Below are positions 1-8,439 of a stretch of DNA of 64,000 nucleotides, piece after piece. Origin of the DNA: Endozoicomonas montiporae CL-33. Lineage in GTDB: Bacteria > Pseudomonadota > Gammaproteobacteria > Pseudomonadales > Endozoicomonadaceae. The notes under the pieces were generated by a model. That model saw nothing but the letters and a program-made list of their open reading frames with translations. It was not told the DNA's origin and ran no database searches. Made by a program: the position numbers and the translations under genes. Within the stretch, counting starts at the first letter, position 1. Each line of letters opens with the position of its first letter. Location of the stretch: assembly GCF_001583435.1 (NCBI RefSeq), contig NZ_CP013251.1, forward strand, positions 4,353,215 through 4,417,214, read 5' to 3'.

Positions 1-2
1 AA

Positions 3-83
3 TTGAGCCAGCTCAGAAGCCTTGGTGAAATACAGGCTCCTGCGCTGGCTGGAAAACTGGAAAATCTATTGTCCGTCCAGTAA
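3..83 (+). CDS. C-terminal tail of an unidentified upstream gene
   Basis: The window opens in an open frame of 26 codons that ends at TAA (81-83). The visible tail is helical and Leu/Ala-rich, ending in GKLENLLSVQ. It is too short to assign. In pseudomonads a disulfide reductase gene (dsbD-like) usually precedes aroQ, but nothing here confirms that. It may not be a gene at all. Confidence 0.3.
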   Translation: MSQLRSLGEIQAPALAGKLENLLSVQ

Positions 84-174
84 CAAACTGAAACAGTTCG
101 CTGAATAAATTTCATGCTACAAATTAGCTGAAATGCTTCGTAACTGTCATTAACGCACCGTAACAAGCACGAAC

Positions 175-203
175 TGGACGATTTTCTAACATTACGGCAC
201 AAT
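175..203 (+). promoter_or_regulatory. Candidate sigma-70 promoter of aroQ
   Basis: TGGACG (175-180) and CACAAT (198-203) are separated by 17 bases, each matching 4 of 6 consensus positions. This would start transcription about 18 bases before the aroQ ATG. It is a weak match called by eye. The ribosome site GAGAGGA lies at about 215-221. Confidence 0.3.
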
Positions 204-227
204 GCAATGCGATTGTGAGAGGAATAC

Positions 228-671
228 ATGGCAAGCATACTTGTACTCAACGGCCCAAACCTTAACCTGCTCGGAAAACGAGAGCCAGGGGTTTATGGTG
301 CAACCACTTTGAAACAGATCAACCAGAATTTGGAGACACTGGCGAACAGTCAGGGGCACCAGCTGGAGTCCTTTCAGAGTAATGCCGAGCATGAGCTGAT
401 TGAGCGTATTCATCAGGCTGGCGAACAAGGCGTTGATTTTATCATTATCAATCCTGCCGCCTATACCCATACAAGTGTTGCTATTCGAGATGCCGTTCTG
501 GGTGTTTCCATCCCATTCGTTGAAGTGCATCTCTCCAATATCCATCGCCGTGAACCTTTCCGTCATCATTCCTATTTCAGCGATATCGCCGAAGGCGTTA
601 TTGCCGGACTGGGGCCCAAAGGTTATGAACTGGCTCTGAGTTATGCTCTTGAGCAAATAACCCGACAGTAA
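228..671 (+). CDS. aroQ: 3-dehydroquinate dehydratase, type II
   Basis: This enzyme dehydrates 3-dehydroquinate to 3-dehydroshikimate in the cytosolic shikimate pathway. The 147-residue length is normal for the small dodecameric type II family. The N-terminal [14 protein letters not shown] block is present, with the expected catalytic Arg18 and Tyr23. The [10 protein letters not shown] block (N75, H81) and EVHLSN block (E99, H101) follow, and R112 is in place. GAGAGGA precedes the ATG. It heads an aroQ-accB-accC cluster; the same order is known in pseudomonads. The aroB and aroK steps of the same pathway lie in this window at 17.6-19.2 kb. Confidence 0.96.
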   Translation: MASILVLNGPNLNLLGKREPGVYGATTLKQINQNLETLANSQGHQLESFQSNAEHELIERIHQAGEQGVDFIIINPAAYTHTSVAIRDAVLGVSIPFVEVHLSNIHRREPFRHHSYFSDIAEGVIAGLGPKGYELALSYALEQITRQ

Positions 672-778
672 GACAAACAAGAACAATGAATTCGAGCTTT
701 CGACCGGGCACATCCCGTCCAACTCGTACCCCTTTCAACCCTTGGCAAAGCCTGCCAAACAGAATTTGAGATTGAACC

Positions 779-1240
779 ATGGACATCAGAAAAGTAAAAA
801 AGCTCATTGAGCTGCTGGAAGAATCCGGAATTGATGAGCTGGAAATTCATGAAGGGGAAGAATCCGTCCGAATCAGTCGTTACTCTCAGAACGCACCTGC
901 TGCCAGCTTTGTTGCTCAGCCGGCTCCGGTAGCCGCCGCACCAGCTCCTGCAGCCGCTGTAGCGCCTGCGGCTGAGGCTGTTGCTCCGGCAGCCGCACAA
1001 CCAACTGGCCATCAGGTTAACTCTCCCATGGTTGGCACCTTCTACACCGCTCCCTCCCCCAGCTCACCCGCTTTTGTTGAAGTCGGTCAGCAAGTCAAGG
1101 AAGGCGACGTACTGTGCATCGTCGAAGCCATGAAGATGATGAACCAGATCAAAGCCGACAAGTCCGGCACCATCGAAGCCATTCTGGTTGATAACGGCCA
1201 GCCCGTTGAATACGACCAGCCATTATTCACAATCTCCTGA
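779..1240 (+). CDS. accB: Biotin carboxyl carrier protein of acetyl-CoA carboxylase
   Basis: AccB carries biotin between the biotin carboxylase (AccC) and the carboxyltransferase in the first step of fatty-acid synthesis. It has 153 residues: an N-terminal helical segment (1-35), a flexible Ala/Pro-rich linker (about 38-77), and a biotinyl domain (about 80-153) with the EAMKMM motif. Lys119 is the predicted biotinylated residue. The 107-base leader after aroQ is long enough for the translational and autogenous control known for accBC in E. coli, but I see no specific element in it. accC starts 10 bases after the stop codon, so the two are co-transcribed. Confidence 0.96.
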   Translation: MDIRKVKKLIELLEESGIDELEIHEGEESVRISRYSQNAPAASFVAQPAPVAAAPAPAAAVAPAAEAVAPAAAQPTGHQVNSPMVGTFYTAPSPSSPAFVEVGQQVKEGDVLCIVEAMKMMNQIKADKSGTIEAILVDNGQPVEYDQPLFTIS

Positions 1241-1250
1241 GAGTAATGCC

Positions 1251-2594
1251 ATGCTGGATAAAATCGTTATTGCCAACCGGGGTGAAATCGCCCTGAGGGT
1301 ACTGCGAGCCTGTAAAGAGCTGGGCATAAAAACTGTCGCAGTCCATTCCAAAGCAGACAAAGACCTGATGCATGTTCATCTGGCTGATGAATCCGTCTGC
1401 ATTGGTCCAAACAGTCCGGTAGAAAGCTACCTGAACATTCCGGCCATTATCAGCGCTGCCGAAGTGACCGATGCCACGGCCATTCATCCTGGTTATGGTT
1501 TCCTGTCTGAAAACGCTGACTTTGCCGAGCAGGTAGAACGCAGTGGTTTCAACTTTATCGGCCCGTCAGCAGACGTCATTCGTCTGATGGGCGACAAGGT
1601 GTCTGCCATCGCCGCCATGAAACAGGCTGGCGTGCCCACAGTGCCCGGTTCCGATGGCCCGCTGACCAGCGATACCGAACGCACCCTTGAGATCGCCCGT
1701 CGTATCGGTTATCCGGTCATCATCAAAGCCTCCGGTGGCGGTGGCGGCCGGGGCATGCGTGTGGTTCACGAGGAATCTGAGTTGTTGAACGGTATCAGCC
1801 TGACCAAGTCAGAGGCCAAGGCTGCGTTTAATAACGATGTGGTGTATCTGGAAAAATTCCTGCAAAACCCTCGTCATGTAGAATTTCAGGTGCTGGCCGA
1901 TGGTCAGGGCGGCGCTATCCATCTGGGTGATCGCGATTGTTCATTGCAGCGCCGCCATCAGAAAGTCATCGAAGAAGCACCAGCGCCTTACATCGACGAA
2001 GATGCTCGCGCCACGGTTGCTGCAGCCTGTACCCGAGCCTGTATTGAAATCGGCTACCAGGGTGCTGGCACCTTTGAGTTTCTCTATGAAGACGGTCGCT
2101 TCTACTTCATTGAAATGAACACCCGTGTTCAGGTCGAGCACCCGGTCACTGAAATGATTTCCGGCGTCGATATTGTCAAAGAGCAGCTGCTCATTGCCAG
2201 TGGTCAGCCCCTGAGCATTACTCAGGATGATGTTGTCCTTCAGGGCCACGCGTTCGAATGCCGTATTAACGCAGAAGACCCGACCACCTTTATGCCCTCA
2301 CCGGGTAAAGTGAGCCAGTTCCATGCGCCAGGTGGTAACGGTGTCCGGGTAGATTCCCATCTGTATAACGGCTATACCGTGCCGCCCTATTACGATTCAC
2401 TGATTGCCAAGCTGGTGACCTTCGGACCGGATCGCGAAACAGCTCTGAAACGGATGCGCAATGCTCTGGATGAAGCCGTTATAGAAGGCATACGAACCAA
2501 TATTCCTCTGCACCAGGAGCTGGTTCGTGACACCAACTTTGAAAAAGGTGGTGTCAATATTCACTATCTGGAAAGCAAACTGGCTGAAGACTGA
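1251..2594 (+). CDS. accC: Biotin carboxylase subunit of acetyl-CoA carboxylase
   Basis: AccC carboxylates the biotin of AccB using ATP and bicarbonate. At 447 residues it matches the family. An N-terminal fold opens with [16 protein letters not shown]. An ATP-grasp domain follows with the glycine-rich [12 protein letters not shown] loop (about residues 159-170) and the catalytic [14 protein letters not shown] segment (about 288-301). An in-frame ATG upstream at 1188 exists, but it would overlap accB by 53 bases. The ATG at 1251 with GAGAG 8-12 bases upstream gives the conserved family N-terminus, so I use it. Confidence 0.96.
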   Translation: MLDKIVIANRGEIALRVLRACKELGIKTVAVHSKADKDLMHVHLADESVCIGPNSPVESYLNIPAIISAAEVTDATAIHPGYGFLSENADFAEQVERSGFNFIGPSADVIRLMGDKVSAIAAMKQAGVPTVPGSDGPLTSDTERTLEIARRIGYPVIIKASGGGGGRGMRVVHEESELLNGISLTKSEAKAAFNNDVVYLEKFLQNPRHVEFQVLADGQGGAIHLGDRDCSLQRRHQKVIEEAPAPYIDEDARATVAAACTRACIEIGYQGAGTFEFLYEDGRFYFIEMNTRVQVEHPVTEMISGVDIVKEQLLIASGQPLSITQDDVVLQGHAFECRINAEDPTTFMPSPGKVSQFHAPGGNGVRVDSHLYNGYTVPPYYDSLIAKLVTFGPDRETALKRMRNALDEAVIEGIRTNIPLHQELVRDTNFEKGGVNIHYLESKLAED

Positions 2595-2614
2595 TTCCTG
2601 ATAGCCGGAACCGA

Positions 2615-2644
2615 TTCCCATGGCGGACTGCTCTGCCATGGGAA
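2615..2644 (+). terminator. Strong hairpin after accC
   Basis: A perfect 10-bp stem (TTCCCATGGC / GCCATGGGAA) encloses a 10-base loop, 21 bases after the accC stop. The run CCACTCTTTC follows rather than a clean T-tract. It may be an intrinsic terminator or a 3'-end stabilising hairpin. Confidence 0.5.
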
Positions 2645-2749
2645 CCACTCTTTCGTGCAGACCTCAAGCCAACACCCTGCTAGAATTATCCCCGTTTTCC
2701 GCAGAATGTCTGTTCTGCCTTTCTTCTCTTTTTTACAAGTTCTCTTCTC

Positions 2750-3634
2750 ATGCCCTGGATACAAATCAGACTTGATACCAATTCCGATCATGCCGCAGAA
2801 CTGGAAGATCTGCTGCTTGAAGCCGGAGCCAGTGCCGTTACCCTACAGGACGGAAAAGATCAGCCACTGCTTGAGCCGGAACCCGGCAGCACCCCGCTCT
2901 GGCACCATACCGTCGTCATCGGCCTGTTCGACGCCCATACCGATATGGAAGCAGTGGTCAGCCAGCTTCAACATCAGTACCAGCGAGAGCCTTTCCCAAA
3001 TCATAAAGTTGAAATTGTGGAAGACAAAGACTGGGAACGTGAATGGATGACCCACTTTGTGCCCATGCAGTTTGGTAAACGGCTGTGGGTTTGCCCGAGC
3101 TGGAAGGAGGTTCCGGAGCCGGACTCTGTGAACCTGATGCTCGATCCGGGTCTGGCTTTTGGTACCGGTACTCATCCAACCACCGCATTATGTCTGGAAT
3201 GGCTGGAAAAGCAGGGCGACCTGTGCGAAAAAACCGTCGTCGATTACGGCTGCGGCTCTGGTATTCTGGCCATTGCAGCCCTGCTGCTGGGTGCCAGACG
3301 CGTCACCGGTGTAGACCTGGACCCGCAGGCTTTGACCGCCACCATCAACAATGCTGAACGAAACAACATTGCTCCGGAAAAACTACAGGTCTTTCTGCCA
3401 GAAAAAGCCCCGCAGGAAACAGTGGACATAGTACTGGCCAATATTCTTGCCGGGCCGCTGGTTCAGCTGGCTCCCACTTTGGCTGACTACCTGAAACCGG
3501 GCGGCAAGATCGCTCTGTCCGGCATTTTGTCTGAACAGACCGACAGCATTGTCAGCACTTACTCTGAATGGTTTGATCTTGAACCGGTTGTGCACAACGA
3601 TGACTGGATTCTGGTAACAGGTACCCGTCGCTGA
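2750..3634 (+). CDS. prmA: Ribosomal protein L11 methyltransferase
   Basis: PrmA trimethylates lysines and the N-terminus of ribosomal protein L11. The 294 residues fit the family. The N-terminal L11-recognition domain (about 1-60) starts MPWIQIRLDTNSD. The Rossmann methyltransferase domain carries the SAM loop DYGCGSGILAIAA near residue 165 and the NILAGPL motif near residue 227. The start lacks an obvious Shine-Dalgarno sequence, but it matches the conserved PrmA N-terminus. A possible -10 box TAGAAT lies at 2681-2686. prmA follows accC as in pseudomonads and may have its own promoter. Confidence 0.95.
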   Translation: MPWIQIRLDTNSDHAAELEDLLLEAGASAVTLQDGKDQPLLEPEPGSTPLWHHTVVIGLFDAHTDMEAVVSQLQHQYQREPFPNHKVEIVEDKDWEREWMTHFVPMQFGKRLWVCPSWKEVPEPDSVNLMLDPGLAFGTGTHPTTALCLEWLEKQGDLCEKTVVDYGCGSGILAIAALLLGARRVTGVDLDPQALTATINNAERNNIAPEKLQVFLPEKAPQETVDIVLANILAGPLVQLAPTLADYLKPGGKIALSGILSEQTDSIVSTYSEWFDLEPVVHNDDWILVTGTRR

Positions 3635-3644
3635 TTTATCCATT

Positions 3645-3679
3645 TCCAGTGTAGATTCCGTGAAAGCTCCTACACTGGA
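3645..3679 (+). terminator. Hairpin after prmA
   Basis: A perfect 10-bp inverted repeat (TCCAGTGTAG / CTACACTGGA) has a 15-base loop and starts 11 bases after the prmA stop. The downstream CTCCCCCTTTACTC is only partly T-rich, so a terminator role is plausible but not certain. Confidence 0.45.
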
Positions 3680-3759
3680 CTCCCCCTTTACTCTTTGGTC
3701 TAATTCCTATGGTAATGGTTGAAACCCACCACATGACCACTCTGGAATAGATACGCCCA

Positions 3760-4593
3760 ATGACGCCCTCAAGGATCAGAACCACCCGCTGCCCCAAATG
3801 CCACACCTCTTTTCGCGTCACTCAGGCACAACTCCAAACAGCTGGGGGCTCTGTTCGCTGCGGCTCTTGCTTGAATATTTTTAATGCGGGCAAGGATGTG
3901 GACAGTGAGCCGGAAAGCATCATTGAAAACAAACAAACCAAAGCTTTAACAAGCGATGCTGAAACCTCAAAACCTGAACAGTCACAAGACGAGGTCACTG
4001 CCTCGCCCACTACTGGGCAATCAAGCTCCACTCTTAACTCATTACTGAAGAAAGTAGATAAAGAGCAAGTCGAAATCCGCCATGAAAGACGCACAAAGCG
4101 AAGCAAAATCAGCAAAAAACGCCTGCTTCAATACAGTGTCGTCTTAAGTGCCTGCCTGACACTGGGCTTTCAATACCTGTGGTTCAACAAAGATGAGCTG
4201 TCTTTAAATCCAGCAATACGCCCTTATTTACAATCAGTGTGTAAAACCTTGAACTGCACGCTGCCTCCAGTTGTCAATATCAGTGAAATACAAAGCTCAC
4301 AATTGCTGGTTCGTATTCACCCGGATAATGAGCAGATGATGGTGGTGGATGCAGTCATTGTTAACCAGGCCAGCCACCCCCAACCCTGGCCCAAACTGTC
4401 TCTGGCGTTCACCGATCTTCAGGATCAACCCGTTGCCAGCCGAACTTTCAGTCCGAAAGAGTACCTGGGCGGCGAACTGGCAGGCACAAAAGAGATGCCT
4501 GCCAATCAGGCGATTCGACTGAGTCTTGAACTGCTTGACCCCGGCCCCGACGCTGTGAACTATCGCCTTACCTTCAAGAGAAAAACACGGTAG
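3760..4593 (+). CDS. Zinc-ribbon, single-pass membrane protein (DUF3426-like)
   Basis: The first 40 residues form a zinc-ribbon of the MJ0042 finger type. It has two CxxC pairs at C11/C14 and C34/C37, with FxVxxxxL and GGSVRCGSCLNIFNA context. A charged, low-complexity stretch rich in Ser, Glu and Lys follows (about 45-118). One membrane helix (about 121-142, VVLSACLTLGFQYLWF) precedes a roughly 130-residue C-terminal domain. That layout matches the DUF3426 family, which sits between prmA and dusB in many gammaproteobacteria. The topology would put the ribbon in the cytoplasm and the C-terminal domain in the periplasm. The function is unknown. Confidence 0.85.
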   Translation: MTPSRIRTTRCPKCHTSFRVTQAQLQTAGGSVRCGSCLNIFNAGKDVDSEPESIIENKQTKALTSDAETSKPEQSQDEVTASPTTGQSSSTLNSLLKKVDKEQVEIRHERRTKRSKISKKRLLQYSVVLSACLTLGFQYLWFNKDELSLNPAIRPYLQSVCKTLNCTLPPVVNISEIQSSQLLVRIHPDNEQMMVVDAVIVNQASHPQPWPKLSLAFTDLQDQPVASRTFSPKEYLGGELAGTKEMPANQAIRLSLELLDPGPDAVNYRLTFKRKTR

Positions 4594-4665
4594 ATAACGG
4601 AAAAACACCGTTGCACACCATCCAACAGATAATGATAGTTACTTAATATTTAAACTATTAACTAC

Positions 4666-4679
4666 TTGATTTAGATCAA
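4666..4679. promoter_or_regulatory. Perfect FNR/ANR-type box
   Basis: TTGAT-TTAG-ATCAA matches the FNR/ANR consensus TTGAT-N4-ATCAA at all ten positions. It lies 73 bases after the zinc-ribbon gene and about 535 bases before dusB. A TATAAA sequence at 4735-4740 could be the -10 of a promoter with this site upstream. There is no obvious gene between it and dusB. Confidence 0.55.
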
Positions 4680-4860
4680 GAATCGGTCAGATTACAGCGG
4701 CAACACCTTGAGGTTTTCACCAGATAAGTCACTATATAAACGCCGATGAAAAAGATTATTTATCTTTAGTTAACCAATAAGCGGTTAAATCCACCTTTAA
4801 AAGGTAGGTTTATCGAAGCCGTTCTTTGCGAGTGACTGAAGCGGCTGACTGACAGAGGAA

Positions 4861-4905
4861 TTTCGTACATTTTCACTTTCGTACATTTTTTGTACAGAGT
4901 ATGAT
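4861..4905 (+). promoter_or_regulatory. Direct repeats and candidate dusB-fis promoter
   Basis: TTTCGTACATTTT occurs twice (4861-4873 and 4877-4889), 16 bases apart. TTTCGT (4877-4882) and TATGAT (4900-4905) are separated by 17 bases and could form a sigma-70 promoter, so the second repeat would overlap the -35. The -35 match is weak. The repeats could be a regulator site. Confidence 0.35.
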
Positions 4906-5031
4906 GATAGATCGGATCACGGTTAATAAGTCTGTACAGCTGATCCGTCAGGTGGCTTTTCTGCAAAGCTCTTTATCCAGAGTGACCATTAGCTGCCCGA
5001 AGTTGTCCACTCATGTTGTACGTTATTTTTC

Positions 5032-5198
5032 CTAGGAGGCTGTCCGAAAATAGCGCCCGTAGCGAGGATCGTAGAAAATTGAGGATAAAAATCCGGTTTT
5101 GAGAGGAGAATAGCGAGCTATTTGACGAACAAAAGCGGATTTTTAGACCAATTTACTACGACCGCAGTAGGGCAGTCTATTATCGGACAGCCTCCTAG
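5032..5198. mobile_element. 159-bp MITE inserted in front of dusB
   Basis: The element core (5036-5194) has 12-bp terminal inverted repeats GAGGCTGTCCGA / TCGGACAGCCTC and is flanked on both sides by CTAG (5032-5035, 5195-5198), a likely 4-bp target duplication. The interior folds on itself (AAAAATCCG near 5086 against CGGATTTTT near 5136) and encodes no protein. Short size, paired ends and target duplication define a miniature inverted-repeat element. CTAG duplications suggest mobilisation by an IS5-like transposase, but that is inference. The same end sequence recurs at 63838. Its right boundary is 2 bases from the dusB ribosome site. Confidence 0.85.
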
Positions 5199-5212
5199 TC
5201 AGAGGCACCCTT

Positions 5213-6262
5213 TTGTTGAAGATTGGCCCATATACCATCGAGAATCCCGTTATTCTGGCACCAATGGCAGGTGTAACGGATCGCCCTTTTCGCCAGCTGT
5301 GTCTGGAGATGGGCGCAGGCATGGCGGTATCCGAAATGGTTACCAGCAACTCGAAACTCTGGAACACCCGAAAGTCCAGATTACGTATGGACCACAGCGG
5401 TGAACACGAGCCACGTTCTGTCCAGATTGCCGGCAGCGAGCCTGCCCAAATGGCGGAAGCCGCCCGGGCAAATCAGGAGCGCGGGGCACAGATCATCGAC
5501 ATCAACATGGGATGTCCGGCCAAAAAAGTATGCAACAAAGCCGCAGGCTCCGCTCTGATGAAAGAACCGGAACTGGTCAGGCAGATACTGCAGGCCGTCG
5601 TTACGGCTGTTGATATTCCAGTCACTTTAAAGATCAGAACAGGCTGGAGCCCTGATCAGAAAAATGCACTGGATATAGCCAGAATGGCACAGGATTGTGG
5701 CATACAGGCACTTTCCGTTCACGGAAGAACAAGACAGTGCATGTATAAAGGCGAAGCCGAATACGACACGATCCGCAGCGTCTGCGAGGCAATAGACATT
5801 CCGGTGATTGCCAATGGCGACATCACAACACCGGAAAAAGCGAAGCAAGTGTTTGAGTGGACCGGGGCAAATGCCGTCATGGTCGGCAGGGCAGCCCAGG
5901 GAAGACCCTGGATTTTCAGAGAGATTAATCATTATCTGAAAAATGGAGAAAAGCTGCCAGAGCCTGAATCGGAAGAAGTGCAGCGAATCCTGCTCGGACA
6001 CCTCAATGCCCTTTACGAGTTCTACGGAGAACATCAGGGGGTACGCATCGCCAGAAAACACGTTGGCTGGTATTTGCAGGCCAAGCCATCAGGTTCCGAG
6101 CTGAGGAAGCAATTCAACAGACTGGAATCTGCAGAAACACAAGAAAACTGCATTCTGGAGTATTTTCAGAGTTTTTCAGAGAACGACACAATCAGATATT
6201 CAGAGACCTCGCTAGAAAGTGCGGCTCAGGATAGGGGTAAAAAAAAGGACATAGCAGCATGA
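5213..6262 (+). CDS. dusB: tRNA dihydrouridine synthase B
   Basis: DusB is a flavoenzyme that reduces specific uridines in the tRNA D-loop. The 349 residues include the FMN-binding [12 protein letters not shown] near residue 16, the [21 protein letters not shown] block whose Cys107 is the expected catalytic acid, and [11 protein letters not shown] and NGDI blocks in the barrel. The start codon appears to be TTG at 5213: the family N-terminus MLKIGPY begins exactly there, AGAGG sits at 5201-5205 with a 7-base gap, and there is no in-frame ATG nearby. The stop overlaps the fis start by 4 bases, the classic dusB-fis operon. A MITE ends 14 bases upstream of the start. Confidence 0.93.
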   Translation: MLKIGPYTIENPVILAPMAGVTDRPFRQLCLEMGAGMAVSEMVTSNSKLWNTRKSRLRMDHSGEHEPRSVQIAGSEPAQMAEAARANQERGAQIIDINMGCPAKKVCNKAAGSALMKEPELVRQILQAVVTAVDIPVTLKIRTGWSPDQKNALDIARMAQDCGIQALSVHGRTRQCMYKGEAEYDTIRSVCEAIDIPVIANGDITTPEKAKQVFEWTGANAVMVGRAAQGRPWIFREINHYLKNGEKLPEPESEEVQRILLGHLNALYEFYGEHQGVRIARKHVGWYLQAKPSGSELRKQFNRLESAETQENCILEYFQSFSENDTIRYSETSLESAAQDRGKKKDIAA

Positions 6263-6561
6263 CAGCCACACAAGTTTTTGTAGAAGACCGCAATGCAGGC
6301 GCTCATCATCTGGTCGGCAAAGTCGAGAGCGAGAGCCAGACTCTGCGCGACAGCGTTGAGAAAGCCATGAACAACTACTTCGCACATCTGGACGGCCAGG
6401 AAGTGACTGACGTATACGAAATGGTTCTGTCCGAGGTTGAAGCACCACTGCTGGAAACCGTTATGGCTTACGTAAAAGGTAACCAGACAAAAGCAGCCAT
6501 TCTGCTGGGTCTGAACCGTGGTACTTTGCGCAAGAAGCTGAAGCAGTACGGTTTGCTGTAA
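6259..6561 (+). CDS. fis: DNA-binding protein Fis
   Basis: Fis is the nucleoid protein that bends DNA, activates stable-RNA promoters and stimulates site-specific inversion. At 100 residues it matches the family (98 in E. coli). The C-terminal helix-turn-helix is well preserved: [20 protein letters not shown], about residues 72-91, then KLKQYGLL to the end. It overlaps dusB by 4 bases (ATGA), so its expression depends on dusB transcription. It is followed directly by a strong terminator. Confidence 0.97.
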   Translation: MTATQVFVEDRNAGAHHLVGKVESESQTLRDSVEKAMNNYFAHLDGQEVTDVYEMVLSEVEAPLLETVMAYVKGNQTKAAILLGLNRGTLRKKLKQYGLL

Positions 6562-6581
6562 AAACGGATAAGGCTATTATG

Positions 6582-6607
6582 AAGGCGGCTTTTTAGCCGC
6601 CTTTTTG
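6582..6607 (+). terminator. Intrinsic terminator of dusB-fis
   Basis: A 9-bp stem AAGGCGGCT / AGCCGCCTT with a 4-base loop is followed by a T run. It lies 20 bases after the fis stop codon. Confidence 0.92.
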
Positions 6608-6739
6608 TTGCTTCAAATTTTTCGAACGGATATTCAGAATAATTGCTGCAAAAAACAACGGTACCGGCTAAAATCTGCCAGCTTAACAGGCAACACTAAC
6701 CTTCAGCTGTATCTTACAGCTGCTTCAGAGAAAGGAAAG

Positions 6740-8332
6740 ATGGCAGTAGATTCCCCTGTATCTCCTATTCGTCGAGCTCTTATCAGCGTATCTGATAAAA
6801 CCGGTATTGTAGAATTTGCCAGTGCGCTGCATCAGCGTTCTGTAGACATTCTCTCCACAGGTGGCACTTATAAGCTACTGATTGATAACGATATCCCTGC
6901 CACCGAGATCTCTTCCTACACCGGTTTTCCGGAAATGATGGATGGCCGTGTCAAAACCCTGCACCCCAAAGTCCACGGTGGCATTCTGGGCCGCAGCGGT
7001 CAGGATGAAGCGATCATGGCCGAACATGGCATCAGCCCGATTGACCTGGTAGTGGTCAACCTGTATCCGTTTGAGCAGACCATTGCCCGGGAAGACTGCG
7101 ACCTGCCCACCGCCATTGAAAACATCGATATCGGCGGCCCCACCATGGTGCGATCGGCTGCCAAAAATCATCGAGACACCACGATTGTTGTGAATGCCAG
7201 CGACTATGCTCGGGTTCTAGAAGAAATGGATAGCAATGACAATGGCGTCACCGCCGCTACCCGTTTCGATCTCGCTGTTCAGGCCTTTGAGCACACAGCC
7301 CATTACGATGGTGCCATTGCCAACTATCTTGGCAAACGGGTCCATCAGAGTGAAAGCGATGCTGACCAAGAGTTCCCACGCACATTCAACACCCAGTTCC
7401 AGAAAGCGCAGGTCATGCGTTATGGTGAGAACCCTCACCAGAAAGCGGCGTTTTACGTTGAAAAGAACGCGCCTGCCGGAACCATTGCCTCAGCTCAGCA
7501 AATTCAGGGCAAAGCGCTTTCCTACAACAACATCGCAGACACCGACGCAGCCCTGGAATGTGTAAAAACCTTTGAAGAGCCCGCCTGCGTGATCGTTAAA
7601 CACGCCAATCCCTGCGGTGTGGCTGTCGCCGAAACCCCTCTCGACGCTTACGATCTGGCCTATGCCACCGACCCAACCTCTGCGTTTGGTGGCATTATTG
7701 CCTTCAACCGGACATTGGATGCTGAGACCGCAAAAGCCATTATCGAGCGGCAGTTTGTGGAAGTGATTATCGCACCAGCGGTCGATACAGCAGCCAGAGA
7801 AATTGTTGCCAGTAAAAAAAATGTTCGTCTGCTGGAATGTGGTACCCTTCCAGAGAAACCAGCACCCTTCCTTGATTTCAAGCGGGTTAACGGCGGCTTG
7901 CTGGTTCAGGACTGCGACCAGTTTGTGACCACCCACGCCAACATGAAAGTTGTGACAGACCGGGCTCCAACCGAAGCCGAATTAAAAGACCTGTTGTTTG
8001 CCTGGAAAGTCGGCAAATTCGTTAAATCCAACGCCATCGTTTATGCCAAAAATAATCAAACCATTGGTGTGGGAGCGGGTCAGATGAGTCGTGTTTACAG
8101 TGCCAAAATCGCGGGTATCAAGGCGGCCGATGAAAACCTTGAAGTTCCCGGATCCGTCATGGCGTCTGATGCTTTCTTTCCGTTCCGCGATGGTATTGAT
8201 GCAGCTGCCAAAGCCGGTGTAACGGCGGTGATTCAACCCGGTGGTTCCATGCGTGATCAGGAAGTCATTGACGCTGCCAATGAAGCAGGCATTGCCATGG
8301 TATTCACCGGTGTTCGCCACTTCCGCCATTGA
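6740..8332 (+). CDS. purH: Bifunctional AICAR transformylase / IMP cyclohydrolase
   Basis: PurH catalyses the last two steps of IMP synthesis: formylation of AICAR, then ring closure. At 530 residues it matches E. coli PurH (529). The N-terminal cyclohydrolase domain ([25 protein letters not shown]) covers roughly 1-200. The transformylase domain follows, with [12 protein letters not shown] and KHANPCGVA, which holds the catalytic Lys-His pair. The frame stays open upstream to 6605, but that extension covers the fis terminator. GAAAGGAAAG lies just before the ATG at 6740, which gives the conserved N-terminus. Confidence 0.96.
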   Translation: MAVDSPVSPIRRALISVSDKTGIVEFASALHQRSVDILSTGGTYKLLIDNDIPATEISSYTGFPEMMDGRVKTLHPKVHGGILGRSGQDEAIMAEHGISPIDLVVVNLYPFEQTIAREDCDLPTAIENIDIGGPTMVRSAAKNHRDTTIVVNASDYARVLEEMDSNDNGVTAATRFDLAVQAFEHTAHYDGAIANYLGKRVHQSESDADQEFPRTFNTQFQKAQVMRYGENPHQKAAFYVEKNAPAGTIASAQQIQGKALSYNNIADTDAALECVKTFEEPACVIVKHANPCGVAVAETPLDAYDLAYATDPTSAFGGIIAFNRTLDAETAKAIIERQFVEVIIAPAVDTAAREIVASKKNVRLLECGTLPEKPAPFLDFKRVNGGLLVQDCDQFVTTHANMKVVTDRAPTEAELKDLLFAWKVGKFVKSNAIVYAKNNQTIGVGAGQMSRVYSAKIAGIKAADENLEVPGSVMASDAFFPFRDGIDAAAKAGVTAVIQPGGSMRDQEVIDAANEAGIAMVFTGVRHFRH

Positions 8333-8372
8333 TAAGTAACACTGACATCACTCTCGTCTCTAATATTCTTTC

Positions 8373-8410
8373 GGGTTCACAATGGTTAAACTGCTAACCA
8401 GCGTGAACCC
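8373..8410 (+). other. Intercistronic hairpin between purH and purD
   Basis: GGGTTCAC (8373-8380) pairs with GTGAACCC (8403-8410), and the inner TGGTTA pairs with TAACCA. Together they give a 14-bp two-part stem with a 6-base loop and a small AA/GC internal loop. It lies midway in the 107-base gap and has no T-run, so transcript stabilisation or partial attenuation is more likely than full termination. Confidence 0.55.
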
Positions 8411-8439
8411 ATAAAAAGCACCTGAAGGACAGGCAAATC

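Larger units (their letters stand above)
4594..5031. other. Long leader region upstream of the dusB-fis operon
   Basis: No gene is visible. The region is AT-rich and contains several palindromes: a perfect FNR-type site (4666-4679), TTAACC/GGTTAA inverted repeats (about 4771-4788) and the self-complementary ACCTTTAAAAGGT near 4793-4805. It also has two 13-bp direct repeats (4861 and 4877) and a candidate promoter (4877-4905). In E. coli the dusB-fis promoter is autoregulated by Fis and tied to growth rate. The density of AT-rich palindromes fits such a control region, but I cannot identify Fis sites by eye. Confidence 0.5.

Noticed and set aside
1188..1250. Earlier ATG for accC
   Set aside because: It overlaps accB by 53 bases and adds 21 residues not present in the family; ATG 1251 has the conserved [12 protein letters not shown] start.
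5122..5403. Small plus-strand frame covering the MITE end and the dusB start
   Set aside because: It is an out-of-frame shadow across the element boundary and dusB codons.
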